Source: an uncultured Bacteroidales bacterium
Lineage (GTDB): Bacteria > Bacteroidota > Bacteroidia > Bacteroidales > F082
Direction: 5' to 3'
NCBI GenBank assembly: GCA_946185535.1
Contig: CAMHJX010000003.1
Location: 1 to 64,000, forward strand
Length of the DNA: 64,000 nucleotides
The first letter of the stretch is position 1. Each line of letters opens with the position of its first letter. The position numbers were made by a program, and so were the translations under genes. Below, piece by piece: positions 24,470-31,434 of the stretch. A model generated the notes under the pieces. The model was given only the letters and a program-made list of their open reading frames with translations, did not search any database and was not told the DNA's origin.

Positions 24470-24486
24470 GGACGCATTATGCGTCC
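24470..24486. repeat. Perfect palindrome GGACGCAT-T-ATGCGTCC
   Basis: A 17-base palindrome inside the gap between the DUF1858 and DUF2249 genes. It may be an mRNA hairpin within the operon. Similar GGACGCATAATGCGTCC-type strings are, from memory, widespread intergenic repeats. Confidence 0.5.
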
Positions 24487-25173
24487 CTACATTAGTTTTA
24501 TGTCGGGATTTTTCTCCGTGAACTTTTCTTTCAGCACCTCGATGATTTCGGCGCGGCTGTTGCCTTTCTTCTCCATCTGTTTGATGGTCTTATAGGCTTG
24601 AAACAGCGTGGAAGGCCCGATTTCCGAACTGAAATAACCGATGCCTTGGTTCCAAGCCAGCAGTTCAAACACATCGTCCAAAGCGGCGGAATCGAGGCCG
24701 TGGATGTAGGCCTTCACCAGCTCGCGGGTGGCTTGGCGCATACGACCTGCTCCGACGGCATTGGCCAGCGAGAGCAACAGACGTGTCTCGTATGGCAGAT
24801 GACGGCGGCTGTCGTTCCAGGTCAAGTCCCAGAAGTTGACGGCGGTCTGTGCCAAATCATCATCGATCAAGGCCATGTTAGTGAGAGCGTAAGGGCGCAT
24901 CGGGATGTCTTTCTCGGCCTGTTTCATCTGGGCGCGGTAGAAGTAAGTGTGGTATTCGGCCTCGGCCAACTTTTCAGTATAATGCTCGAAGCCAAGGTCT
25001 TCAAGCACCTCATAAAGCGGAATTGGCTCAAAACTTTGGATGATTTCCATACCTTCGCCAACGGCCATCTTCGCAGCCTGCATTTTCAGTCCAGGGAAAA
25101 AGTTGCCCTGCACGCCGCGTACATCAATCTTATTGAAATTCACGGTTTTGTCTTTCCAATCGTTGTAACTCAT
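24487..25173 (-). CDS. DUF2249-like protein with carboxymuconolactone-decarboxylase-like C-terminus
   Basis: A 228-residue protein. The first 80 residues fit DUF2249, a TusA-like fold: VRGVQGNFFPGLKMQAAKMA, then EGMEIIQSFEPIPLYEVLED. The helical C-terminal half (ETRLLLSLANAVGAGRMRQA, then YIHGLDSAALDDVFELLAWN) looks like the AhpD/CMD fold but lacks an evident CxxC active-site pair. It is the first gene of the ferredoxin operon. A -7 box at 25205-25212 and a palindromic operator at 25235-25248 precede it. Confidence 0.72.
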   Translation of the reverse strand: MSYNDWKDKTVNFNKIDVRGVQGNFFPGLKMQAAKMAVGEGMEIIQSFEPIPLYEVLEDLGFEHYTEKLAEAEYHTYFYRAQMKQAEKDIPMRPYALTNMALIDDDLAQTAVNFWDLTWNDSRRHLPYETRLLLSLANAVGAGRMRQATRELVKAYIHGLDSAALDDVFELLAWNQGIGYFSSEIGPSTLFQAYKTIKQMEKKGNSRAEIIEVLKEKFTEKNPDIKLM

Positions 25174-25204
25174 AGTTGTGTCTCCTTTCTTTGGTTTGAT
25201 GGTA

Positions 25205-25212
25205 CAAAAGTA
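25205..25212 (-). promoter_or_regulatory. -7 box of the DUF2249-ferredoxin operon
   Basis: Minus-strand TACTTTTG, 32 bases before the ATG at 25173. The palindrome at 25235-25248 begins 23 bases upstream, the spacing also seen at hcp. Confidence 0.6.
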
Positions 25213-25234
25213 GTTTCTTCCATTGCGGCAAACC

Positions 25235-25248
25235 GTAACAAATGTTAC
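25235..25248. promoter_or_regulatory. Crp/Fnr-type operator GTAACAAATGTTAC (copy 1)
   Basis: A palindrome with half-sites GTAACA and TGTTAC, lying between the divergent ferredoxin operon and Crp/Fnr gene. The same 14 bases occur before hcp at 27622-27635. The centre lies about 33 bases upstream of the -7 box centre, roughly position -40, as for class II activation. Confidence 0.75.
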
Positions 25249-25266
25249 ATCAGGCGCTTTTTTCCG

Positions 25267-25274
25267 TATTTTTG
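25267..25274 (+). promoter_or_regulatory. -7 box for the Crp/Fnr regulator
   Basis: TATTTTTG 19 bases after the operator and 18 bases before the ATG at 25293, so the regulator could control itself from the same site. Confidence 0.5.
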
Positions 25275-25292
25275 CGCTGAAAAAATACTATT

Positions 25293-25898
25293 ATGGAAGA
25301 ACTGAAACGTATCAAACTCTTTGCAGGATGCAGCGATGAATCCTTGGAGCGTCTGCTAGAAAGCCCTTGTCGCCGACAGGATTATCCCGCTGGAAGGCGG
25401 ATGCTCAACCCAGGTGACCCATGTCGTGCGCTGATGGTGCTTGTCGAAGGTCAAGCCGAGGCACGAATGATGGGTGAGGAAGGACGCGAGGTGCTCGTCG
25501 ACCACCTGAAAGCCCCAATGTTGCTGGCTCCAGCGTTTCTGTTTGCCAACAATAATGTTGTCCCTGTGGAAGTCACCGCCCTCACCGATTGCGCCGTGTG
25601 GCACATCAACCGTGAGGCGTTTTTCGAGTTTATGCAGCAGGAGCCGACCGTATTGCGCACCTTCCTTGAAATCCTCTCCGAGCGAGGCCGTTTCCTGAGC
25701 CGAAAGATGCGCACCTTCGCCGTCAACAGTCTTCGCAACCGCGTCATCGAATACCTCGAAGCCAACGGCAGCATCACCTCAGTGGCCGCCGCTGCTGAAC
25801 AACTTGGCGCAACAAGACCCTCGCTCAGCCGCGTGCTTTCGGAAATGGTGAGCGAGGGCCTTATCACAAAAGATGGGAAAGGCTACAAGAAGTGTTAA
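25293..25898 (+). CDS. Crp/Fnr-family transcription regulator (HcpR-like by context)
   Basis: A 201-residue regulator. Residues 5-120 form a cyclic-nucleotide-binding-type barrel ([20 protein letters not shown], then [20 protein letters not shown]) and residues 145-200 a winged helix ([20 protein letters not shown], then [14 protein letters not shown]). The Fnr N-terminal four-Cys cluster is absent. It is divergent from the ferredoxin operon and convergent with hcp, its last codons overlapping the hcp end. Identical palindromes before both units suggest it controls them in response to NO or redox state, like HcpR of Bacteroidota. The effector is inferred. Confidence 0.88.
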   Translation: MEELKRIKLFAGCSDESLERLLESPCRRQDYPAGRRMLNPGDPCRALMVLVEGQAEARMMGEEGREVLVDHLKAPMLLAPAFLFANNNVVPVEVTALTDCAVWHINREAFFEFMQQEPTVLRTFLEILSERGRFLSRKMRTFAVNSLRNRVIEYLEANGSITSVAAAAEQLGATRPSLSRVLSEMVSEGLITKDGKGYKKC

Positions 25899-27556
25899 AT
25901 TCCAAACATTCTCATATCTTCCTTCACTGTACTAATCCCGCCAATGCCGAAGTTTTCGACCAAGACTTTGGCCACATTGGGTGAAAGGAAAGCAGGCAAG
26001 GTCGGGCCAAGGTGGATGTTCTTCACACCGAGGCTGAGCAGGGCTAATAGCACGATGACGGCCTTCTGTTCGTACCAGGCGATGTTATAGGCGATGGGCA
26101 GTTGGTTTACGTCGTCCAAGCCGAACACTTCCTTCAGTTTCAATGCGATGAGTGCCAGCGAATAACTGTCGTTGCACTGTCCCGCATCAAGCACGCGCGG
26201 AATGCCATTGATGTCGCCCAAACCAAGTTTGTTGTATTTGTACTTGGCGCAACCTGCCGTGAGGATGACGCAATCCTTGGGCAAGGCCTTGGCAAATTCG
26301 GTGTAGTATTCGCGGCTCTTCATACGACCGTCGCAGCCCGCCATCACCACAAACTTACGGATGGCACCGCTTTTCACGGCCTCTACTACCTTGTCGGCAA
26401 GGGCAAACACCTGTTCGTGGGCAAAACCGCCTATAATCTTGCCCGTCTCAATCTCTTTAGGGGCTTGGCAGGTCTTGGCCAAAGCGATAATTTCACTGAA
26501 ATCCTTTTTGCCGTTGGCATCAGCGGGGATATGCTTCCAACCTGGGAAACCCGTGGTGTTGGTGGTGAAAACGCGGTCTTTGTATGTGGCATTGGCCGCA
26601 GGCGGCACGATGCAGTTGGTGGTGAACAGAATGGGGCCGTTGAAGGCTTCAAACTCCTCGCGTTGTTTCCACCAAGCGTTGCCGTAGTTGCCTTTCAAGT
26701 GGCTGTATTTCTTGAGTTTGGGGTAATAATGTGCAGGTAACATCTCGCTATGGGTGTAGATGTCGATGCCAGCGTCCTTGCTTTGTTCCAAAAGTTGCTC
26801 AATGTCGTTGAGGTCGTGGCCGCTGATGAGGATGCCCGGACGGTTGCCCACGCCAATATTCACCTCGGTGATTTCTGGGTTGCCGTAAGCGGTCGTATTG
26901 GCTTTGTCGAGCAGGGCCATCGCCTTCACGCCCCATTCGCCTGTTTTCAGGACAAGAGCGGTGAGTTCGTTGGCATCGTTGCAGGTCACCAATTGGCCAA
27001 GGGTTTGCAGGATGAACTCATTGATGTCGCCATCGACTTGACCAAGGCGGGCGGCGTGTTCCAAGTAGGCGGCCATACCTTTGAGGCCGTACATGGTCAA
27101 CTCCTTCAACGAGCGGATGTCCTCGTTGGTTTCGGCAAGCACGCCGACGGTTAGGGCTTTCTCGTCATATTGCTCGCGCGGGCAATTCCATTCCAATACA
27201 TCAAGTTTCGGGAGCACGATGCCTTTCTTGTTGGTCACACGGTCTTTGAACATTTCGCGCAATTCCAAGCCTTTATCGATACGGGCGTAGATGCTCTCTG
27301 CGTCGAAGTTGGCGTTGGTGATGGTCGAAAACAGTGCGTCGTTCACGAAGGCGTGGATACTCTTGCGGAAGTCGCAATAATCGTGTCCGCACCCGTGCTG
27401 GTGATGGTTGGCGATGACGCCCAATCCTTTAAGGACATAGATTAAAAGGTCTTGTGCATGAGCTACTTGCGGAGTCTTTCCGCACACTCCAGAAATCTTG
27501 CAGCCGGTGCATCCGGCGGTTTCCTGACATTGGAAACAAAACATTTTCTCGTTCAT
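25895..27556 (-). CDS. hcp: Hydroxylamine reductase / hybrid cluster protein
   Basis: A 553-residue Hcp. The start at 27556 gives [19 protein letters not shown], with the N-terminal cluster ligands in a Cx2Cx8Cx5C pattern; a longer frame upstream is rejected because the -7 box and operator lie there. The hybrid cluster region includes [12 protein letters not shown] near residue 60, then [13 protein letters not shown] and AGCAKYKYN towards the C-terminus. Hcp proteins reduce hydroxylamine in vitro and NO in vivo, under anaerobic nitrosative stress. Promoter and operator are shared in type with the ferredoxin operon. Length fits class I. Confidence 0.95.
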   Translation of the reverse strand: MNEKMFCFQCQETAGCTGCKISGVCGKTPQVAHAQDLLIYVLKGLGVIANHHQHGCGHDYCDFRKSIHAFVNDALFSTITNANFDAESIYARIDKGLELREMFKDRVTNKKGIVLPKLDVLEWNCPREQYDEKALTVGVLAETNEDIRSLKELTMYGLKGMAAYLEHAARLGQVDGDINEFILQTLGQLVTCNDANELTALVLKTGEWGVKAMALLDKANTTAYGNPEITEVNIGVGNRPGILISGHDLNDIEQLLEQSKDAGIDIYTHSEMLPAHYYPKLKKYSHLKGNYGNAWWKQREEFEAFNGPILFTTNCIVPPAANATYKDRVFTTNTTGFPGWKHIPADANGKKDFSEIIALAKTCQAPKEIETGKIIGGFAHEQVFALADKVVEAVKSGAIRKFVVMAGCDGRMKSREYYTEFAKALPKDCVILTAGCAKYKYNKLGLGDINGIPRVLDAGQCNDSYSLALIALKLKEVFGLDDVNQLPIAYNIAWYEQKAVIVLLALLSLGVKNIHLGPTLPAFLSPNVAKVLVENFGIGGISTVKEDMRMFGI

Positions 27557-27591
27557 AGTCTTGCGTGTTGAATAAGTTGTGAAATTTGCCG

Positions 27592-27599
27592 CAAAACTA
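27592..27599 (-). promoter_or_regulatory. -7 box for hcp
   Basis: Minus-strand TAGTTTTG, 36 bases before the ATG at 27556. Confidence 0.6.
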
Positions 27600-27621
27600 C
27601 ATACGAGGAACGACTTGGAGC

Positions 27622-27635
27622 GTAACAAATGTTAC
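27622..27635. promoter_or_regulatory. Crp/Fnr-type operator GTAACAAATGTTAC (copy 2)
   Basis: Identical in all 14 bases to 25235-25248, and starting 23 bases from the hcp -7 box, exactly as in copy 1. This identity and spacing make a shared activator very likely. Confidence 0.78.
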
Positions 27636-27665
27636 AGTGAAAAACAAAAATCCGTAAATCAGGTC

Positions 27666-28295
27666 TCAAACTGTAGCGAGCAAGTATGCTTTGTTCTCGT
27701 TTAATCGAAACTCTTTCTTATAGATATATGTGGTATAGCCAGGAGCGTACGAGTCATAGACCTCGCTGAGAAACTGACCTACCAGTGTGAAACCATGCTG
27801 AGGGTAGTATTCGTGGGTGCAACTGGTGTCGGTCCAAAGGTAAAGATTTTTCAGTTCTCTGCGCTGGAACTCATCCATCATAGCCTGCAGCAACTGCTTT
27901 CCACAGCCTTTCTGATTACTGATGAAGAGCGATAGTTTCACCTCGCCGTCATTCATGCACTGCACCGTTTTCCCGTCAACCTCCAGCATATAGTCGGCCA
28001 AAAGACGGAAGCGTTCACGCTCATGGTCGGTCATCTGTGCTTCAATGTTCTCGCGCCATTGATAGACATCTGCCTTGTCGTCATGGAAGTTGGCAAACAG
28101 CACCCCATGAATCACGCCATCATCGCCCACGGCCTTCAAGGCAAGCGAGGGATTGCTATAGTTATAGCGAAGGATATACTCTGCCACTGCATCGATAAAC
28201 CACTGCCGTTCGTCGGCATAAAAATCGCCCCATGCACCAGCAGCCAGTGGTGCTGCTTTAGCAAAGTCATCATTCGTGAATTTCTCTATTTTCAT
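27666..28295 (-). CDS. GNAT-family N-acetyltransferase
   Basis: A 209-residue protein with a C-terminal GNAT core: EVKLSLFISNQKGCGKQLLQ (the beta4-alpha3 acetyl-CoA loop, QKGCGK in place of Q/RxxGxG/A), then NLYLWTDTSCTHEYYPQHGF. Residues 1-110 form a strand-helix N-terminal part with AAGAWGDFYADERQWFIDAV. The substrate is unknown. It lies just upstream of hcp on the same strand but beyond the operator, so it is not part of the hcp transcript. Confidence 0.82.
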   Translation of the reverse strand: MKIEKFTNDDFAKAAPLAAGAWGDFYADERQWFIDAVAEYILRYNYSNPSLALKAVGDDGVIHGVLFANFHDDKADVYQWRENIEAQMTDHERERFRLLADYMLEVDGKTVQCMNDGEVKLSLFISNQKGCGKQLLQAMMDEFQRRELKNLYLWTDTSCTHEYYPQHGFTLVGQFLSEVYDSYAPGYTTYIYKKEFRLNENKAYLLATV

Positions 28296-28349
28296 TTCTA
28301 TTATTGCCTCATGCTTTATTAAGTTATGTAATACTCTGAAAATTGGAAT

Positions 28350-28679
28350 TTATCTGGCAACAACAATAGTGAACAGCACCAGATCCTCTGTCCCAGTATT
28401 GATTATACTGTGTTCCGATCCTTTAGGGCAAATATGCAGGACGCCGGGGCGCAGTTCTTCTTCTACACCATCGCAGATGGCTCTGCCAATACCTGACAAG
28501 ATATAGTTCATATCATCGCCGGATGTCTGCCTGTGCATTCCGATGCTCCCGCCCGAATGGATTGTTGTGGGAATGATACGGTATTTTTCATCGTTGTACA
28601 TCCGCACGGTCATCAGCCCTGTTCCCCCGTTCATACCAGGGAATGCTAGTTCTTCTATCTTGTTAAAATCAATAATCAT
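28350..28679 (-). CDS. Small cupin-domain protein
   Basis: A 109-residue single-domain cupin. Cupin motif 1 reads IHSGGSIGMHRQTSGDDMNYIL, here split as IHSGGSIGMH and DDMNYILSG, and motif 2 reads RPGVLHICPKGSEHSIINTG. The His residues of both motifs are present, so a metal site is likely. The start is the ATG at 28679; the earlier in-frame codon is TTG. A -7 box is at 28723-28730. The function cannot be told from the fold. Confidence 0.82.
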   Translation of the reverse strand: MIIDFNKIEELAFPGMNGGTGLMTVRMYNDEKYRIIPTTIHSGGSIGMHRQTSGDDMNYILSGIGRAICDGVEEELRPGVLHICPKGSEHSIINTGTEDLVLFTIVVAR

Positions 28680-28722
28680 AAGTTCCAATAAATTCCGATT
28701 TGTCTGTTTCGCAATTCGGCTG

Positions 28723-28730
28723 CAAAGGTA
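28723..28730 (-). promoter_or_regulatory. -7 box for the cupin gene
   Basis: Minus-strand TACCTTTG, 44 bases before the ATG. The region around it (28690-28780) is repeated near 55590-55685. Confidence 0.5.
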
Positions 28731-28782
28731 ATAAAAACAATCCTGAAACGGGCGAAATCTACTTGCTGTTCCTCTTGAACGA

Positions 28783-28824
28783 AAAATACCGCAATCCAGT
28801 CAAAGGCTTGGATTGCGGTATTTT
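28783..28824. terminator. Conserved-hairpin family, copy A
   Basis: AAAATACCGCAATCCA pairs perfectly over 16 bases with TGGATTGCGGTATTTT. It lies between the coiled-coil gene stop and the cupin promoter. Its loop carries the family signature AAGCCTTTG in reverse orientation relative to the other copies. Confidence 0.75.
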
Positions 28825-28843
28825 GAGGATTGTTTTAAAGAAG

Positions 28844-29155
28844 TTACCGTTTGTCCTGAACACCGTATTTAATCCAATCGGGTTGCATATAGCGTTGCTT
28901 GACAGCTTTGCGGAAAGCGAACATCTGTTCCTTCAGTTCTGCCAAAAGTTCGCGATTTTCGCGCCCTTTTTCATTGACTTCACGACGCAAGGCATCCACT
29001 TCTTCATCTTTTTGGCGCAAGGCTTGCAGTGCCTCTTCCAGCTTCTTGATTCCTTCGGCATTGATACCGATTTGCTTTACCTCATTGAGGTGGTTCTTCA
29101 GACCGGAAGCAAGCACTTCGGCCTTCTTGATTTCTTTTGTGATTGTTACTGACAT
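28844..29155 (-). CDS. Coiled-coil hypothetical protein
   Basis: A 103-residue, highly charged protein dominated by a heptad-rich coiled coil at about residues 35-85 (LEEALQALRQKDEEVDALRR, then EVNEKGRENRELLAELKEQM). There is no signal peptide. It ends KAVKQRYMQPDWIKYGVQDKR. I do not recognise the family. It is followed by a strong hairpin terminator and stands alone. Confidence 0.65.
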   Translation of the reverse strand: MSVTITKEIKKAEVLASGLKNHLNEVKQIGINAEGIKKLEEALQALRQKDEEVDALRREVNEKGRENRELLAELKEQMFAFRKAVKQRYMQPDWIKYGVQDKR

Positions 29156-29244
29156 AATATTACTTTTTGGGTTAATAAAATAATTGTTGCTCTTTTCAAA
29201 GATTTGAAAACGAGATTGTTGAATAAAAGACTAAATTTTTTTGA

Positions 29245-30408
29245 TTACTTCGGAAGCATTTGTCCCTTCCTCGTGAGAATGGCCTGAAGCAGATAAACGA
29301 CTGCGATGATTGCGCCTATCATATACGGTGACAGATGGGCCACCGCTGCGATAGGTGAGACGATAAGAGGAGAGAGGAACTGCCCCAAATAAAGTGCCGT
29401 GGAAAGCAGAGGCATCACGGTGGTGGCGGCTTCCTTGCCCGCTTTCACGCTGCCGATGGTGTTCAGGTAGGGAACGCCGATGCCGTTGGCAATGCCGATG
29501 AGTGCCGAGCCAAGCAAAACAAGTGACAATGAAGTCCCTCCGGCAAGGCATAAATACCCCGCCATGAAGCCGATGGGGGCAGCGTATTTCATCTGTGCGG
29601 CAAAGCGTTTCATCATTGCGCCAAAAACCAAGCCTACCAGGAAAGCCACCACATCCAAACCCATCATCACCAAGGTGATTCCCGTCACCGAAAGCATCCC
29701 AGAGGCCGTCAGCGCGAAATTGGTGGGGTAGATGAAGAAAAGGATCATCACTAAGAACATTCCCACGACCGATGGATGGAATTTCTTTAGTAAGTTTAGA
29801 GTTGAGGGTTTAGAGTTTAGAGTTGTTGGGTCTTTTTTCATCAGGCTTTCGTTGGGCAGGAAAAGCATAACGAGCACCACGGCGATGAGGCCAAGCAGAT
29901 AAACCAAGAAGGCGTAGTTCCAACTGACTGCCGCCAACATTCCCGCGAGGAAAGTGGCCACCACGCCGCCCATCTGGTTCATGGCGGCGGCAAGACCCAT
30001 CAGGCGGGCTTGCTCCTCGGGAGGGAAATAGTAGGCCAAAAGACCCGTGGAAAGCGGCATAATCATGCCCACACTCACGCCTAACAAGGCCCTGAGTACC
30101 AGCAAAACAACGATGTTATCGGCGAAAAAGGCCCCGCTTCCTGCCACCACATAAAGCAGCAGGCCGCAAAGGGCGATAGTGCGGGTGCGCATCACGCAGC
30201 AGAGCATCGGGAAACAGAGGTTGGTGAGGATGATGAACAGCGCGGGCATGCTCACCACAAACTGGATGAGTAGAGGATTGGCGTCAGCGAAATGGGCGTT
30301 GATGGCGTTCAAGGCAGGTGCGACGGCGGCTCCCGCCATCACGGTCAACAGCGACATCGAAAGGATGGTCGCAACAAGAATCTTTGGATTTGATGAATCT
30401 CTCTTCAT
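29245..30408 (-). CDS. MFS transporter carrying an in-frame repeat insertion
   Basis: A 387-residue major facilitator with about twelve membrane segments, in the drug:H+ or sugar-efflux style (MPALFIILTNLCFPMLCCVM, then GVSVGMIMPLSTGLLAYYFP). The start is the ATG at 30408. In the central loop near residue 195 the peptide TTLNSKPSTLNL is encoded by a short repeat (29793-29827) that is also found in the macrodomain gene. Since it sits in the loop between halves, the transporter may tolerate it. A -7 box is at 30507-30514 and a conserved hairpin lies just upstream of that. The substrate is unknown. Confidence 0.87.
   Translation of the reverse strand: MKRDSSNPKILVATILSMSLLTVMAGAAVAPALNAINAHFADANPLLIQFVVSMPALFIILTNLCFPMLCCVMRTRTIALCGLLLYVVAGSGAFFADNIVVLLVLRALLGVSVGMIMPLSTGLLAYYFPPEEQARLMGLAAAMNQMGGVVATFLAGMLAAVSWNYAFLVYLLGLIAVVLVMLFLPNESLMKKDPTTLNSKPSTLNLLKKFHPSVVGMFLVMILFFIYPTNFALTASGMLSVTGITLVMMGLDVVAFLVGLVFGAMMKRFAAQMKYAAPIGFMAGYLCLAGGTSLSLVLLGSALIGIANGIGVPYLNTIGSVKAGKEAATTVMPLLSTALYLGQFLSPLIVSPIAAVAHLSPYMIGAIIAVVYLLQAILTRKGQMLPK
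29793..29827. repeat. Intragenic repeat unit agtttagagttgagggttta type
   Basis: A simple, AT-rich repeat built of TTTAGAG and GTTGAGGG words. It lies in frame inside the MFS gene and recurs inside the macrodomain gene (41326-41390) and, inverted and looser, at 44339-44407. Confidence 0.75.
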
Positions 30409-30506
30409 TCGTAAGAATCTATTCAATTAAACATGTGTCCAACTGGCATAGTTCTTACAGATTCACCCTATGATTCGGCTACCGACACGCTCGCCGAATT
30501 CGGGTG

Positions 30507-30514
30507 CAAAAGTA
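30507..30514 (-). promoter_or_regulatory. -7 box for the MFS gene
   Basis: Minus-strand TACTTTTG, 99 bases before the ATG at 30408. Confidence 0.4.
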
Positions 30515-30556
30515 CGAAAAATCGAGGAAAGGGTGTTCTCGCTTGAATGAAAAAAA

Positions 30557-30592
30557 AATCCCCAGTTCAAGCCTTTGCCTGAATTGCGGATT
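30557..30592. terminator. Conserved-hairpin family, copy C
   Basis: AATCCCCAGTTCAAG pairs imperfectly with CTGAATTGCGGATT; the loop is the family signature AAGCCTTTG. It closes the toxin island on its left side, between the NADAR-like gene stop and the MFS promoter. Confidence 0.6.
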
Positions 30593-30633
30593 ATTATGGC
30601 GTTTTTGCTGAGAAATCAACAAATATCAATTGT

Positions 30634-31434
30634 TTAGAACAAAGACAATTGGCCGTTTCGAATATCCTTAATAATACTCTTCCAACCATCACGTTTCTTT
30701 CCATTTAATTCCAAAATCAGTTTCATATCAGGTTTGGACATCGCTTCTATTTCTGAAACATAAGAGCCATGCTTTTTTGCATTGTATTTTGGATGCTTCT
30801 TTATGGATTCAATTATTTCTTCTTTGGATAAAGTTGCATTACTTGGTCTATCGGCAGCCTCATACATGATTCTATTCTCAATTGTTGGATATTTTCCTTC
30901 AAGATATAGTTTTACAAGACCAGCGTGAGATAAAGGTTTTGAATAGTCAACCACATTGCAATTTGTGTTGTAATCGAGAAACACAATGTCTTTCTCCTGC
31001 AAACGCTCTTTAATTCTTTGAAGCGTGTGTTGAACTGATGGCACATTCTCCAACATATATAAATAAGTTGGTAGATATATCAACCAACGCGCATCAGCAT
31101 AGTTCAATATTTTATCTCCATATTGATGTCCTAAAGGCTTTCCATACTTACGCACAGTCCGTTTTATGTCTTTCATAGTGTCGTTTCGCAAAGTTGCATA
31201 GTCCACTCCGTAACCTTCAAACACTTTCAAACCTTGCCAAACGGCCTCAACACAAGCCGCCTTAATATTGGGCATCCCAGGCACAGGGATGTTGCCATGA
31301 GGATAAAAAGGACTCAACAAACGGAGTATCTCGTATTCCGAGGTTGATGTGATGTCAAAAATTGAAGCATTAGGATATTTCATCCGGATGTTATCAATCT
31401 TGCTTTTCTTATTTGCTACATATATTTTCATCAT
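30634..31434 (-). CDS. NADAR-like (DUF6939-type) protein, probable antitoxin of the DarT-like gene
   Basis: A 266-residue cytoplasmic protein. SPFYPHGNIPVPG near residue 40, then AVWQGLKVFEGYGVD near 68, RKYGKPLGHQYGDKIL near 95 and VFLDYNTNCNVVD near 150 match, in order, the blocks of NADAR-type ADP-ribose glycohydrolases (substrate loop, core Lys helix, GR/G loop and the late strand). The family name DUF6939 is from memory. It overlaps the stop of the DarT-like gene as ATGA and follows it. NADAR partners of DarT1 remove ADP-ribose from DNA, so an antitoxin role is likely but inferred. Confidence 0.72.
   Translation of the reverse strand: MMKIYVANKKSKIDNIRMKYPNASIFDITSTSEYEILRLLSPFYPHGNIPVPGMPNIKAACVEAVWQGLKVFEGYGVDYATLRNDTMKDIKRTVRKYGKPLGHQYGDKILNYADARWLIYLPTYLYMLENVPSVQHTLQRIKERLQEKDIVFLDYNTNCNVVDYSKPLSHAGLVKLYLEGKYPTIENRIMYEAADRPSNATLSKEEIIESIKKHPKYNAKKHGSYVSEIEAMSKPDMKLILELNGKKRDGWKSIIKDIRNGQLSLF

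Noticed and set aside
24470-24486. Operator for the ferredoxin operon
   Set aside because: The palindrome lies inside the operon between two genes and is unlike the GTAACA site that precedes both promoters.
25293-25898. Oxygen-sensing Fnr
   Set aside because: The N-terminal Cys cluster of Fnr is missing; an HcpR-like role fits the context better.
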